A stretch of DNA of 64,000 nucleotides, taken from NCBI RefSeq assembly GCF_003248505.1, contig NZ_QFOA01000008.1:27734-91733 (forward strand). The letters are read 5' to 3'. Source of the stretch: Sphingobium sp. (GTDB lineage Bacteria; Pseudomonadota; Alphaproteobacteria; Sphingomonadales; Sphingomonadaceae). Positions 24,568 to 34,469 of the stretch are shown here, one piece after another. Position 1 is the first letter of the stretch, and each line of letters opens with the position of its first letter. The position numbers were made by a program, and so were the translations under genes. Under the pieces are notes generated by a model that saw only the letters and a program-made list of their open reading frames with translations, did no database searches and had not been told where the DNA came from.

Positions 24568-27500
24568 TCACTCCGCCGGATCGGGCGAATCCGTCAAGGC
24601 CCCATCCAGCTTGCGGCTGACGGTTTGCGGAGAAACCGTGCGCTTGGCAACGCGCGAATAGAAGATCGGAATGAGGAACAGCGTGATGAGCGTCGCCAGG
24701 CTGACGCCGAACACGATGACGACGCCGATCGAATTGCGCGCCGCCGCGCCCGCCCCGCCCCGCAGGACGAGCGGAACGGCGCCGATCACCGTCGCGATCG
24801 AGGTCATGAGAATGGGCCGCAGGCGGCGCCGGGCCGCCTCGCGGATGGCCTGCGCGATGTCCAGCCCCTCGTCGCGCAGCTGGTTGGCGAATTCGACGAT
24901 GAGGATGCCGTTCTTCGCCGCGAGGCCGACGAGCATGACGATGCCGATCTGGCTGTAGAGGTTGATCGATCCGCCGGTCAGCGCCAGCCCCAGCGCGCCG
25001 CCCGCCACCGCGAGCGGCACGGTGGCGATGATGACGCCGGGATGGACGAAGCTTTCGAACTGGGCGGCAAGCAATAGATAGACGATGAGGATGGTGAGGC
25101 CGAAGACCATCCAGATCGCGCCGCCCGTTTCGCGCAGCGACTGGCTTTCGCCGCGATAGCCGATGGCGAGCACTTCGGGAGACCGGCGCGCCTGATCCTC
25201 CAGGAAGCCGAGCGCTTCGCCCAGCGAGGTGCCCGGCGCGAGCGCGGCGGTCAGGGTGATCGCCCGCAGCTTGTTATAGCGGTTGAGCTGGCGCGGTCCT
25301 GCCACTTCCCGCACGGTGACGAGCGCCGACAGGGGAATGAGGGCGCCGCTGCGGCTGCGCACATTGATGCGTTCCAGGTCGGCGAGCGTGCGGCGGCCCC
25401 GATCCTCCGCCTGCACGACGACGCGATATTCCTCGCCCCGGTCGACATAGGTGCCGACACGGCGCGACCCCAGCAGGCTTTGCAGCGCCTGGCTGACATC
25501 GTTGACCGAAACGCCCAGATCGCCCGTGCGGGCGAGGTTCGTTTCGATCCGCATCTGCGGCTTGGTTTCCTTGTAGTCGCTGTCGAGGTTGATGAGGCCG
25601 GGATAGGCCGCCGCCGCCGCGACGATACGGTCGCGCGCCGCGACAAGGCCTTCGTAGGTCGATCCCGCCAGCACGATGTTGACGGGCAGCCCGCGCCCGC
25701 GCCCAAGGCCCGATCGCGGGGCCGCATTGCCGCGCACGCCCGGCTGATCGGCGATCACCTTGTTGATGATCGCGGCGACTTCGGACGTCTTGATCGTGCG
25801 ATCTTCCCATGGACGCAGGAAGGCGATGATGTTGCCGCCGTTAAAGTCGTCGGTCGATCCGAAACCTGCGGGCGTTCGGATGACGAGGTTCTGGAGCGTC
25901 CCGTTTTTGCGCAGGAAGGCGAGGTCGTCCTCCACCTTTTCCATATATTGTTTCATGCGCGCGAAGCCGGTGCCCTCCGGCGCGGACAGCTGCGCCTCGA
26001 CCACGCCGGTATCCTCGGCAGGCGCAAGCTCGCTCGGCAGGCGGGTGAAGAGGAAGCCTGCCAGTGCCAGAAACGCCGCCACGCCCAGCAGTGGAAAGAG
26101 CGGCTTGCGCAGCACATGGTCGAGCCAGCGCGCATAGCCGCCCTCCAGTCGCTGGAAACGGGCGTCCACCCAAAGGGCGAACCGGCCGCGCTCGGCGTTC
26201 TTGAGCAGCTTGGAGCAGAGCATGGGCGCAAGGCTCAAGGAAATGAAGCCGGAAAAGGCGATGGCGGCGATCATCGCGATGGCCAGTTCGCGGAAAAGGA
26301 GGCCGGTCTGCCCGGCGAGGAACATGACCGGCACGAACACGGCACAGACGACGAGCGTGGTCGAGATGATCGCAAAGCCCACCTGCCGCGACCCCAGATA
26401 GGCAGCGACGAGCGGGTCGTCGCCCTGCTCGACCCTATGATAGACATTTTCGAGGACGACGATGGTGTCGTCGACGACGAGGCCGATGGCGAGGACGAAG
26501 GCCAGCAGCGTCAGCAGATTGATCGACAGCCCCAGCAGCCACATGATGGCGCAGGTCGCAAGCAGGCAGATGGGGACCGTAACCGCCGGGATCAGCGTCG
26601 CGCGCACCGATCCCAGAAACAGGAAGATGACGAGAATGACGAGCAGCGCCGCTTCGATCAGCGTATCGTACACATTGTCGATCGCGCGTTCGATAAAGAG
26701 CGATTCGTCGGTGCCGATGGCGACGCGCATCCCCTGTGGCAGGGTGGGCCGGATCTCCTCGATCAGCGCCTTGGCGCGCTGCGCCACTTCCAGCGTGTTG
26801 GCGCCCGACTGGCGGATGACGCCGATGCCCACGGCGTTGCCCTGGTTGGAGCGGAAGCTGTTATAGGGATTTTCCGGTCCCTCCTCGATCCGGGCGACAT
26901 CGCCCAGCTTCACCTGATAGCCATTCGCGCCGCGCCCCACGACCAGACCGGCGAACTGTCCCGGCGTCGCATAGGGGCGCTCGACCCGGAGCGTCTGGTT
27001 CTGATCCTTCGATTCGAAGCGACCGGCGGGCAGTTCCACATTCTGCTGCCGCAGGGATGCTTCGACATCCGCAGGCGTCAGGCCGAACGCGGCGAGTTTG
27101 GCCGCGTCGAACCATATGCGTATGGAGGGCCGTGCCTCGCCACCCAGATAGACGCGCGCCACACCGTCGATGGCGGCAAAGCGGTCGACCACATTGCGGT
27201 CGAGATAGTCGCTGATACGCACCTGCGACCAGCCGGGACGGGAAAAGGCGAGGAAGAGAATGGCGCGCGCGTCCGAATCCACCTTGCGGATTTCCGGTGC
27301 CAGCGCGTCTTCGGGCAAATCCTCCACCACCGATCCGACGCGGTCGCGCACATCGTTCGCGGCGCTGTCGATATCGCGGGAGGGATTGAATTCGATGTTG
27401 ATGTTCGACGTGCCGTCCTGCGACGTGGAGGTGATCGTCTCGATCCCCTGCACGCCCGCCACGGCATCCTCGATCAACTGGGTGATGCGGCTTTCCACCA

Positions 27501-27672
27501 CCGAGGCGGCAGCGCCGGTGTAGGTGGTTTCGACCGACACGACGGGAGGGTCGGTGTCGGGATATTCGCGCACCGACAGGCTGAGATAACCCACCACTCC
27601 GACGATGCAGAGCAGCACCGCGATGACGGCGGCGAAGACCGGACGGCGGACGGAAAGGTCGGAAAGCTGCAT
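24568..27672 (-). CDS. RND efflux transporter permease (AcrB/MexF-like)
   Basis: A 1034-residue proton-driven trimeric pump of the inner membrane. The start MQLSDLSVRRPVFAAVIAVLL, twelve predicted membrane helices in two halves, LVVDDTIVVLENVYHRVEQG (the Asp-Asp of the proton relay) and the C-terminal VMLVGLAAKNGILIVEFANQLR are all standard HAE1 features. The length is typical. It is four bases downstream of its membrane fusion protein; no TolC-type outer membrane factor follows, so it probably borrows one. The substrate cannot be told. Confidence 0.95.
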   Translation of the reverse strand: MQLSDLSVRRPVFAAVIAVLLCIVGVVGYLSLSVREYPDTDPPVVSVETTYTGAAASVVESRITQLIEDAVAGVQGIETITSTSQDGTSNINIEFNPSRDIDSAANDVRDRVGSVVEDLPEDALAPEIRKVDSDARAILFLAFSRPGWSQVRISDYLDRNVVDRFAAIDGVARVYLGGEARPSIRIWFDAAKLAAFGLTPADVEASLRQQNVELPAGRFESKDQNQTLRVERPYATPGQFAGLVVGRGANGYQVKLGDVARIEEGPENPYNSFRSNQGNAVGIGVIRQSGANTLEVAQRAKALIEEIRPTLPQGMRVAIGTDESLFIERAIDNVYDTLIEAALLVILVIFLFLGSVRATLIPAVTVPICLLATCAIMWLLGLSINLLTLLAFVLAIGLVVDDTIVVLENVYHRVEQGDDPLVAAYLGSRQVGFAIISTTLVVCAVFVPVMFLAGQTGLLFRELAIAMIAAIAFSGFISLSLAPMLCSKLLKNAERGRFALWVDARFQRLEGGYARWLDHVLRKPLFPLLGVAAFLALAGFLFTRLPSELAPAEDTGVVEAQLSAPEGTGFARMKQYMEKVEDDLAFLRKNGTLQNLVIRTPAGFGSTDDFNGGNIIAFLRPWEDRTIKTSEVAAIINKVIADQPGVRGNAAPRSGLGRGRGLPVNIVLAGSTYEGLVAARDRIVAAAAAYPGLINLDSDYKETKPQMRIETNLARTGDLGVSVNDVSQALQSLLGSRRVGTYVDRGEEYRVVVQAEDRGRRTLADLERINVRSRSGALIPLSALVTVREVAGPRQLNRYNKLRAITLTAALAPGTSLGEALGFLEDQARRSPEVLAIGYRGESQSLRETGGAIWMVFGLTILIVYLLLAAQFESFVHPGVIIATVPLAVAGGALGLALTGGSINLYSQIGIVMLVGLAAKNGILIVEFANQLRDEGLDIAQAIREAARRRLRPILMTSIATVIGAVPLVLRGGAGAAARNSIGVVIVFGVSLATLITLFLIPIFYSRVAKRTVSPQTVSRKLDGALTDSPDPAE

Positions 27673-27676
27673 CGGG

Positions 27677-28750
27677 TCAGCCGGGCCTTCCGGGTCCGGA
27701 CTTGCCGGCACCGGATGCGGGCTTGTCCCCCGCGAGACGGACAGTCGCGCCATCGGTCAGCTTGACGACGCCCTCCGTCACGACCTTTTGCCCCGCCTTG
27801 AGCCCCCCGGTGATTTCCACCAGGCCGTTCTGGCGAATGCCGGTTTCGACCTTGACGCGCTTGGCTGTGCGGCCTTCGAGCAGGAAGACGAAGCGGTCCT
27901 CGCCATCGCCCACGACCGACAGTTCGGGCACGGCCAGCGACTGGCGCCGCCGCGACAGGACGCTGACCGTCAGCAACATGCCGGGCTTCAGCCGACGGTC
28001 GGGATTGGGCAGGATAGCGCGGACGCGCACCGCGCGGGTCGCGGGGTCGATCACCGGATCGATGGTGGCGATGGTGCCGTTGAACGGGCGTTCCGGCCAT
28101 GCCGCCGACACCGCCTTGATCGTCATGCCCTCGCGCAGGGTCGACAGGCGGGTTTCGGGGACGGTGAAGTCGAGCTTGATGCGCGCGATGTCGCTGACGG
28201 TGGCGATGGCCGTCCCGGCGGGGATGATCGCGCCCGCCGATATGGTGCGCAAGCTGACATAGCCCGAAAAGGGCGCGCGCACGACGCGGTCGGCGATGGC
28301 GGCGCGCGACTGGTCCGCCGACGCCTTCGCCGCGTTGGCGATCGCCATCTGCTGATCGAGCGAGGCGGCAGTGGCAAAGCCGCGGGTCTTGAGTTCCTGG
28401 ATACGGGCAAGCTGCTGCTGCGCCTGGTTGGCCTGCGCCTGCGCGGCGGCCAGTTCGGCCTTTTCCTGCGCCACCGACATGCGCGCCACCACCTGCCCCT
28501 GCCGCACATAGCCACCGTCGGTGAAATTCAGCGCCTCGATCCGTTCGGTGACGGGGGAGGACAGCACCACCTGTTCATTGGCAAGAGCGGTGCCGACCGC
28601 TTCCAGATCGTCGGTGAAGGTCGTGCGCGCGATGGCGGTCGTTTCGACCAGGGGAACGGAGCGCGGCTTCTCCTCCTTTTTGCCCCCGCAGGCGGACAGG
28701 CCGAGGGCAAGCGAACAGGCTGCGAGAAAAAGAGGCGAATACAGGCGCAT
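27677..28750 (-). CDS. RND efflux periplasmic adaptor (membrane fusion lipoprotein)
   Basis: A 357-residue adaptor for the adjacent RND pump. The signal peptide ends in a lipobox (LGLSAC, Cys at about 21) so the protein is lipid-anchored. The lipoyl half-motifs (NFTDGGYVRQGQVVARM and VVRAPFSGYVSLRTISAGAII) flank a helical hairpin with QANQAQQQLARI, and the beta-barrel and membrane-proximal domains follow. No TetR or MarR regulator is adjacent. The 96-base gap to tlyA may hold a promoter. Confidence 0.94.
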   Translation of the reverse strand: MRLYSPLFLAACSLALGLSACGGKKEEKPRSVPLVETTAIARTTFTDDLEAVGTALANEQVVLSSPVTERIEALNFTDGGYVRQGQVVARMSVAQEKAELAAAQAQANQAQQQLARIQELKTRGFATAASLDQQMAIANAAKASADQSRAAIADRVVRAPFSGYVSLRTISAGAIIPAGTAIATVSDIARIKLDFTVPETRLSTLREGMTIKAVSAAWPERPFNGTIATIDPVIDPATRAVRVRAILPNPDRRLKPGMLLTVSVLSRRRQSLAVPELSVVGDGEDRFVFLLEGRTAKRVKVETGIRQNGLVEITGGLKAGQKVVTEGVVKLTDGATVRLAGDKPASGAGKSGPGRPG

Positions 28751-28846
28751 GGCGGTGGGCTATCGAGCCTTTGTCGGGGATACAAGCCGACCCTTGGTGG
28801 CGGCATGTATCAATATGTATCGGGGCGCTCAACGAAGCTGGCGCGT

Positions 28847-29584
28847 TTATCCGCCAAGCCGGGCGTAAAGCAGGAATTCGACATTGCCCTGGGGACCGGT
28901 AATCGGGCTTTTGGTCAATCCCGCGACGGTCCAGCCCTGTCCGCCCACCCACGCCTGTACCTCCGCACAGACGCGGTCGTGGACGGCCGCGTCGCGCACC
29001 ACGCCGTTCTTGCCCACTTCCTCGCGCAGCGCCTCGAACTGCGGTTTGATGAGCGCGACGAGATGCGCGCCGGGGCGGGCGAAGGCGATGGGGCGTTCGA
29101 GCACTTTCGCCAGACCGATGAAGCTCGCGTCGCATACGACGATGTCGATGGGGTCGGCGATGTGCGCGTCGGTCAGGATGCGCGCGCTCGTCTGTTCGTG
29201 GACGACGACGCGGTCGTCCGAGCGCAGTTTCCACGCCAGTTGGTTGGTGCCGCTGTCCACCGCATAGACCTTTGCCGCGCCGTTGCTCAGCAGCACGCCG
29301 GTGAACCCGCCGGTGGACGAGCCGACATCGATGGCGACGAAACCGGCAACGTCGATGGCGAAGGTTTCGAGCGCGTGGGCGAGCTTGATCCCGCCGCGCG
29401 ACACCCAGGGATGATCGCGACCGCGCACGTCGAGGTCGGCGTCGGGCGCGACCTGTTGTCCCGCCTTCTCGATCTTGCGGTCGCCTAGGAACACGAGGCC
29501 CGCGAGGATCAGCGCCTGCGCGCGCGCCCGGCTTTCGGCAAGGCCCGTGTCGACGAGAAGCTGGTCGGCGCGGACCTTGGCCAT
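28847..29584 (-). CDS. tlyA: TlyA family rRNA 2'-O-methyltransferase/hemolysin
   Basis: A 245-residue protein with an N-terminal S4 domain (RADQLLVDTGLAESRARAQALILAGLVFLG) and an FtsJ-like methyltransferase domain with the SAM site FVAIDVGSSTGGFTGVLL. TlyA in mycobacteria methylates 16S and 23S rRNA cytidines and affects capreomycin sensitivity; whether both sites apply here is not known. The ATG at 29584 overlaps the DsbD-like stop (ATGA). The longer frame beginning at 29830 lies inside the upstream gene. Confidence 0.93.
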   Translation of the reverse strand: MAKVRADQLLVDTGLAESRARAQALILAGLVFLGDRKIEKAGQQVAPDADLDVRGRDHPWVSRGGIKLAHALETFAIDVAGFVAIDVGSSTGGFTGVLLSNGAAKVYAVDSGTNQLAWKLRSDDRVVVHEQTSARILTDAHIADPIDIVVCDASFIGLAKVLERPIAFARPGAHLVALIKPQFEALREEVGKNGVVRDAAVHDRVCAEVQAWVGGQGWTVAGLTKSPITGPQGNVEFLLYARLGG

Positions 29585-31623
29585 CAGCGAGTCAGTGCCG
29601 TCAGGGTCGAAGGAGTGAGAAGCTGCGGCAGAGTCTGCGCTTCCCTGCCCGGCGCATACCAGAGATAGAGCGGAACGCCCGAGCGGCCCTGGCCTTCGAG
29701 GAAGCGGGTGATCGCCGGGTCGGCATTGGTCCAGTCGCCGACCATCACCGTGACGCCGGCCTTGGCGAAAGCGTCGCGCACTTCCCGGCGGTCGATGGCG
29801 GCGGCTTCGTTCGCCTTGCAGGTCAGGCACCAGTCGGCGGTGAAATAGAGGAAGACGGGCTTCCTATCGGCACGCAGTTGCGCAAGTTTCGCGACATCGA
29901 AGTGGACAGCTTCATCGCCGTTCGCAGCGGCGGCGGCGGGCGCGGTCGCCGGGAGGAGCGCTGCGGCCCCGGCCAGCAGCGCGAGCGCGGCGAGCGCCAC
30001 GGGCCATCCCCCGCCTTGTCCCCGATGCTGGCGGCCGCCCAGCCACCAGAGGAGGAACGCGAGGAGAAGCGCGGCGAGGAGGCCGATCGTCATCCCCGAC
30101 ACGCCGCGCTGCTGCCCCAGCAGCCAGGCGAGACCGATGGCGGTCAGGAACATGGGGACGCTGAGTATCCTTTGGAAGCGACCCATCCATGCGCCGGGCC
30201 TGGGCAGGCGGCGGCGCAGCGCCGGGATGTAGGCGAGCAGCAGGAAAGGCAAAGCGAGACCGAGGCCGAGGCCCGCGAAGATGGCGAGCGCGGCGGCGAG
30301 CGGCAGCAGCAGCGCCGCCCCCATCGCGGCGGCCATGAACGGGCCGGTGCAGGGCGTCGCGACGAAGGCGACGAGCGCGCCGGTCCAGAAGGCACCGGCA
30401 AGACCGCTCCGCCCCGCCAGCCCCTCGCCGCCGCCATAGGCTCGCAATTCGAACAGCCCGGCCAGATTGAAGGCGATCCCGGTCACCAGCAGCAGCAGCG
30501 CGAGGATGATGCGCGGATCCTGCAACTGAAACGCCCAGCCGACCGCTCCGCCTGCCGCGCGCAGGGCCAGAAGGACGCCCCCGAGCACGAGACAGGTGAG
30601 GACGATCCCGGCGGCATAGGCCAGCGCCTCTCGCCGCACGATGCGCTCGTCGCCGCCCGCCTTGGCGAGTTTCATGGCCTTGAGACCCAGGATCGGGAAG
30701 ACGCAGGGCATGATGTTGAGCAGCAACCCGCCCAGCAGCGCGCCACCCAGCGCGGCGAGGATCGCGCCTGCCTGTCCTGCATCCGACGCGCCGGTTCCTC
30801 CCTCCACCGGGCCGGGACGGGCGGTGAGGAGGAAGCCGACATGATCGCCGGTGCGCAGGACCGCCTGCACCGTCCCGCCCCTGGCGGGTTGCGCGGCGTC
30901 GGTTTCCACCAGCAGCCGGTCGCCCTGCCGCGTTACCGTCTGCGGCGCGGCGTAGCGGGCCAGCCCTTCGGCCAGCGGGAAGAGATGCACGTCGCTGGCC
31001 TGCGCGCTGGCCGGAAACGGCACCGACAGGCGGAGCTTGCCGTCCTTGACCGCGTAGGTCGCAGGCGATCCCAGGGGGCGCGGCAGATGCGTGCGCCAGG
31101 CGTCGAACGTAGATCGTTTCGATATCGAAACATTGCCGTCGCCCGCCACCAGATCGAGAGCCAGTTCGCCGCTCTGCGGCACGCACACCTTGTCGGTGCA
31201 GGCAAGCCAGTTCGCCTTCGCCCGGATCGGCAGCCGCGTCCCCGGCGCGATTCCCGGCGCGAGCGTCAGGGCCGAAAGGATCGCATAAGGGCCTTCGTAG
31301 ACATGGTTCATCAGGCCCGAAACGATCAGCGTTTCGGGCACCGGATAACGCAGCGGCCCGACGCTCACGCCCTTGGGCAAGGTCCATTCGACCGCCATCC
31401 CGAGCCCTGCGTCGCCGGGATTTTCCCAATAGCCGTGCCAGCCCTTTTCCGGCGTCATGGCAAAGGCGATGGCGCTCGTCGCCCCGGCGCGCGGCGTGTC
31501 GCTTTCGGCGACGAGGCGCGCGGCGATATGCGGCGTGTCGCCGCCGAAAGCGCCCTGCGCATGCGCCTGCGGCAAGCCCGCCAGCAGCGCGAGCGTCATC
31601 ATTATGACTTGAAAAATCCGCAT
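29584..31623 (-). CDS. DsbD-family protein-disulfide reductase (thioredoxin domain)
   Basis: A 679-residue envelope reductase. A signal peptide (about 1-22) leads an N-terminal periplasmic DsbC/DsbD-like domain to about residue 260. Eight or so membrane helices follow with the conserved LLLNIMPCVFPILGLKAMK and VATPCTGPFMAAAMG cysteines, and a C-terminal thioredoxin domain has CLTC at about 599-602. It would carry electrons from cytoplasmic thioredoxin to periplasmic disulfides or cytochrome assembly. The alphaproteobacterial N-terminal domain is larger than in E. coli DsbD. tlyA overlaps its stop. Envelope cysteine proteins in the window (two SleB-type hydrolases) could be clients, by inference. 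Confidence 0.92.
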   Translation of the reverse strand: MRIFQVIMMTLALLAGLPQAHAQGAFGGDTPHIAARLVAESDTPRAGATSAIAFAMTPEKGWHGYWENPGDAGLGMAVEWTLPKGVSVGPLRYPVPETLIVSGLMNHVYEGPYAILSALTLAPGIAPGTRLPIRAKANWLACTDKVCVPQSGELALDLVAGDGNVSISKRSTFDAWRTHLPRPLGSPATYAVKDGKLRLSVPFPASAQASDVHLFPLAEGLARYAAPQTVTRQGDRLLVETDAAQPARGGTVQAVLRTGDHVGFLLTARPGPVEGGTGASDAGQAGAILAALGGALLGGLLLNIMPCVFPILGLKAMKLAKAGGDERIVRREALAYAAGIVLTCLVLGGVLLALRAAGGAVGWAFQLQDPRIILALLLLVTGIAFNLAGLFELRAYGGGEGLAGRSGLAGAFWTGALVAFVATPCTGPFMAAAMGAALLLPLAAALAIFAGLGLGLALPFLLLAYIPALRRRLPRPGAWMGRFQRILSVPMFLTAIGLAWLLGQQRGVSGMTIGLLAALLLAFLLWWLGGRQHRGQGGGWPVALAALALLAGAAALLPATAPAAAAANGDEAVHFDVAKLAQLRADRKPVFLYFTADWCLTCKANEAAAIDRREVRDAFAKAGVTVMVGDWTNADPAITRFLEGQGRSGVPLYLWYAPGREAQTLPQLLTPSTLTALTR

Positions 31624-31699
31624 CGGACCTCTGGTCGGGTGGTTGTTGCCGGGCTAGGTCGCTCCCCACCCGCCGTCAAGGCACCGGAAGGTCATAGTC

Positions 31700-33370
31700 A
31701 TGCTGAAAAAAGTCGCCGCCGCCCTGCTGATCGCCACTGCCATGCCGCTGGCGGCGCAGGAACCCTCACCCGCGCCCGTGGTGGCGACGGCCATGCCCGC
31801 GTCCCCGCCCAAGCTGATCGTCGCGATCAGCGTCGATCAGTTTTCCGCCGATCTGTTCAGCGAATATCGGCAATATTATACCGGCGGCCTCAAGCGACTG
31901 GCGCAGGGCGGCGTCGTCTTCCCGCGCGGTTACCAGAGCCATGCCGCGACGGAGACCTGCCCCGGACACTCGACCATCCTGACCGGCAGCCGTCCGTCCC
32001 GCACCGGGATCATCGCCAACACCTGGTTCGATCTGTCGACCGCGCGCGCCGACAAGGCAGTCTATTGCGCGGAGGACGAAACGAAGCCGGGCAGCAGCAG
32101 CGACAAATATGAAGCGTCGCCCATCCATCTGCGCGTGCCGACTCTGGGCGGGCGGATGAAGGCCGCCAACCCGGCGACACGGGTGGTGTCCGTATCGGGC
32201 AAGGACCGCGCGGCGATCATGATGGCCGGGCCGACCGCCGATCAGGTCTGGTGGCTGGGCGGTCCGCAAGGCTATGTGAGCTACAAGGGCGTCGCGACGC
32301 CGCCGCTGGTGGCGAAGGTGAACGCCGTGCTGGCGCAGCGACTGGCGAAGGCCAATGCGGGCTTCGACATGCCCATGCAGTGCGCGGCCAAGGACTTCCC
32401 GGTGCGTGCAGGCGACCGCACCGTCGGCACCGGTCGTTTCGCGCGGGCGGCGGGCGATTATAAGGGCTTTCGCATATCGCCCGAACAGGACGCGATGACG
32501 CTGGCCTTCGCCGCCGCCGCGATCGAGACCATGGACCTTGGCAAGCAGGCGCAGACCGACATTATTTCCATCGGGCTGTCGGCGACCGACTATATCGGCC
32601 ACACCTACGGCACCGAAGGCACGGAAAGCTGCATTCAGGTCGACCGGCTGGACAAGGAACTGGGCGCGTTCTTCGACCGATTGGACAAGGACGGCATCGA
32701 CTATGTGGTGGTGCTGACCGCCGACCATGGCGGCCACGACCTGCCCGAGCGGCACCGGATGAACGCCATGCCGATGGAGCAGCGCGTCGACATGGCGCTG
32801 ACGCCCAAGGCATTGTCGGACGCCGTGGCGGCGAAGGCGGGCCTGGCAGGCAGGAAAGTCATCTGGGGCGACGGTCCTGCGGGCGACCTTTATTTCGACA
32901 AGGGGCTGACCCCCGCGCAGCGCGCGCGGGTGGAGGCCGAAACGCTCAAGCTGTTGCGTGCGCATCCGCAGGTCGAAACGGTGTTCACCAAGGCGCAGAT
33001 CGCCGCCGCGCCGTCCCCTTCAGGCCCGCCCGAAAGCTGGACGCTGCTTCAGGAAGCGCGGGCGAGCTTCGATCCCGAGCGGTCGGGCGACCTGCTGCTG
33101 CTGCTGAAACCCCGCGTCATGTCGATCCCCGAGCAGGCGGTGATGGGGAGCGTCGCCACGCACGGGTCGCCGTGGGACACCGACCGCCGCGTGCCGATCC
33201 TGTTCTGGCGCAAGGGTATCCGGCATTTCGAGCAGCCGCTGGGCGTCGAGACGGTGGACATCATGCCAACGCTCGCCGCGCTGATCCGCCTGCCGGTGCC
33301 CGCGGTCGAGATCGACGGCCGCTGCCTCGACCTCATCGCGGGCGATGGCGACAGTTGCGCTGCGCGATAG
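31700..33370 (+). CDS. phoK: Secreted alkaline phosphatase, PhoK/SPAP type (Thr nucleophile)
   Basis: A 556-residue exported phosphomonoesterase. A signal peptide (about 1-19, ending in PLAAQ) is followed by metal ligand Asp46 in AISVDQF and the nucleophile Thr86 in AATETCPGHSTILTG. The remaining zinc ligands lie in SATDYIGHTYG and LTADHGGHD. Length and motifs match the Sphingomonas alkaline phosphatase PhoK (559 residues, nucleophile Thr) rather than the Ser-type PhoA. It faces cysE with no base between the two stop codons. I see no convincing Pho box in the 76 bases upstream. Confidence 0.9.
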   Translation: MLKKVAAALLIATAMPLAAQEPSPAPVVATAMPASPPKLIVAISVDQFSADLFSEYRQYYTGGLKRLAQGGVVFPRGYQSHAATETCPGHSTILTGSRPSRTGIIANTWFDLSTARADKAVYCAEDETKPGSSSDKYEASPIHLRVPTLGGRMKAANPATRVVSVSGKDRAAIMMAGPTADQVWWLGGPQGYVSYKGVATPPLVAKVNAVLAQRLAKANAGFDMPMQCAAKDFPVRAGDRTVGTGRFARAAGDYKGFRISPEQDAMTLAFAAAAIETMDLGKQAQTDIISIGLSATDYIGHTYGTEGTESCIQVDRLDKELGAFFDRLDKDGIDYVVVLTADHGGHDLPERHRMNAMPMEQRVDMALTPKALSDAVAAKAGLAGRKVIWGDGPAGDLYFDKGLTPAQRARVEAETLKLLRAHPQVETVFTKAQIAAAPSPSGPPESWTLLQEARASFDPERSGDLLLLLKPRVMSIPEQAVMGSVATHGSPWDTDRRVPILFWRKGIRHFEQPLGVETVDIMPTLAALIRLPVPAVEIDGRCLDLIAGDGDSCAAR

Positions 33371-34378
33371 TCAGATATTCTCCCCCACCCCGTCCGTGCC
33401 TTCGACCATGGCATGGACGCGGTGCGGGGCGGACACTTCGACACGGCTGGTGACTTCATATTGCGCCTTGGCCTGCCGGACGTTGCTGTCCGCAGGCACG
33501 CTGTCGGTCAGCCAGACATTGCCGCCGATGACCGAGCGACTGCCCACGATGATGCGCCCCAGGACCGTCGCCCCGGCGTAGATCACCACGTCGTCCTCGA
33601 TGATCGGGTGGCGGGGCACGGCCTTTTCCAACCGCCCCTTTTCGTCCGATGGAAAGCTGCGCGCGCCCAGCGTCACGCCCTGATACAGCCGCACCCGGTC
33701 GCCCACGATGGCGGTTTCGCCGATGACGACGCCGGTGCCATGGTCGATGAAGAAGCTGTGGCCGATACGCGCGCCGGGATGGATGTCGATCCCGGTCTTG
33801 CCATGCGCGATTTCCGACACGATGCGCGCCACCAGCGGCGCGCCCAGCACATGCAGCCGGTGGGCGAGCCGGTGATGGATGATCGCCAGCATCGAGGGGT
33901 AGCAGATCAGCACTTCATCGACGCTGCGCGCGGCAGGATCGCCGAGGAAGGCCGCGTCCACGTCCGTGTCGAGCAGTTCGCGCAGACCCGGCAGGCTTTG
34001 CGCGAAGCCGCCGATGATGCGCGCGGCTTCTGCGTCCACGATCTGCGCAGGCTCGTCCTTCAGCGCGTAGATGAGTTCGAGGCGGATCTGGCCGTAGAGG
34101 CGGCTCAGCACCGTCTGGAGCGTTTCGGCGACGAACGCGTCCTCATTATGGAGGCGCACGAAACTGGGGCCGAGGCGCAGCGGGAAGAGCGCACCGCACA
34201 GCGCCTGCATGATCTTGGTCAGATTGTCGCGCGAGGGAAAGCCTTCCGCGCCATATTCGGCGTGATGCTGCTGCGCCTGGCGCCAGCGGGCGCGCGCGGC
34301 GCTCAAGTCCGCGACCAGTTGGTCCACGTCCCAATATCCCTCGACGATGCGGTCGTCCTCCGGTCGGTCAGCTATCAT
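33371..34378 (-). CDS. cysE: Serine O-acetyltransferase
   Basis: A 335-residue hexapeptide-repeat enzyme that makes O-acetylserine, the substrate of the two cysteine synthases in this window. The catalytic segment is GIDIHPGARIGHSFFIDHGTGVVIGET, followed by RLYQGVTLGARSFPSD and the left-handed beta-helix (HPIIEDDVVIYAGATVLGRI). It has the long N-terminal helical domain of the EpsC-like class and lacks the C-terminal isoleucine of the enteric enzyme that binds CysK. The ATG at 34378 has GAGG five bases upstream. It converges with phoK with zero spacing. Confidence 0.93.
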   Translation of the reverse strand: MIADRPEDDRIVEGYWDVDQLVADLSAARARWRQAQQHHAEYGAEGFPSRDNLTKIMQALCGALFPLRLGPSFVRLHNEDAFVAETLQTVLSRLYGQIRLELIYALKDEPAQIVDAEAARIIGGFAQSLPGLRELLDTDVDAAFLGDPAARSVDEVLICYPSMLAIIHHRLAHRLHVLGAPLVARIVSEIAHGKTGIDIHPGARIGHSFFIDHGTGVVIGETAIVGDRVRLYQGVTLGARSFPSDEKGRLEKAVPRHPIIEDDVVIYAGATVLGRIIVGSRSVIGGNVWLTDSVPADSNVRQAKAQYEVTSRVEVSAPHRVHAMVEGTDGVGENI

Positions 34379-34469
34379 GGTCGCCTCAATTCTTTCAGAC
34401 TGAGGGACATAGCCCGCCATCAGCCTGCCCGATAAACGGGTTTTATTGGCCGATCGATAATTTCTCTTT

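Noticed and set aside
25480..27765. 761-codon open frame on the plus strand
   Set aside because: It is antisense to the RND permease and has a charge-rich, motif-free translation.
31624..31699. Pho box upstream of phoK
   Set aside because: GTCA and GGTCAT fragments occur, but not as the two direct repeats with proper spacing.
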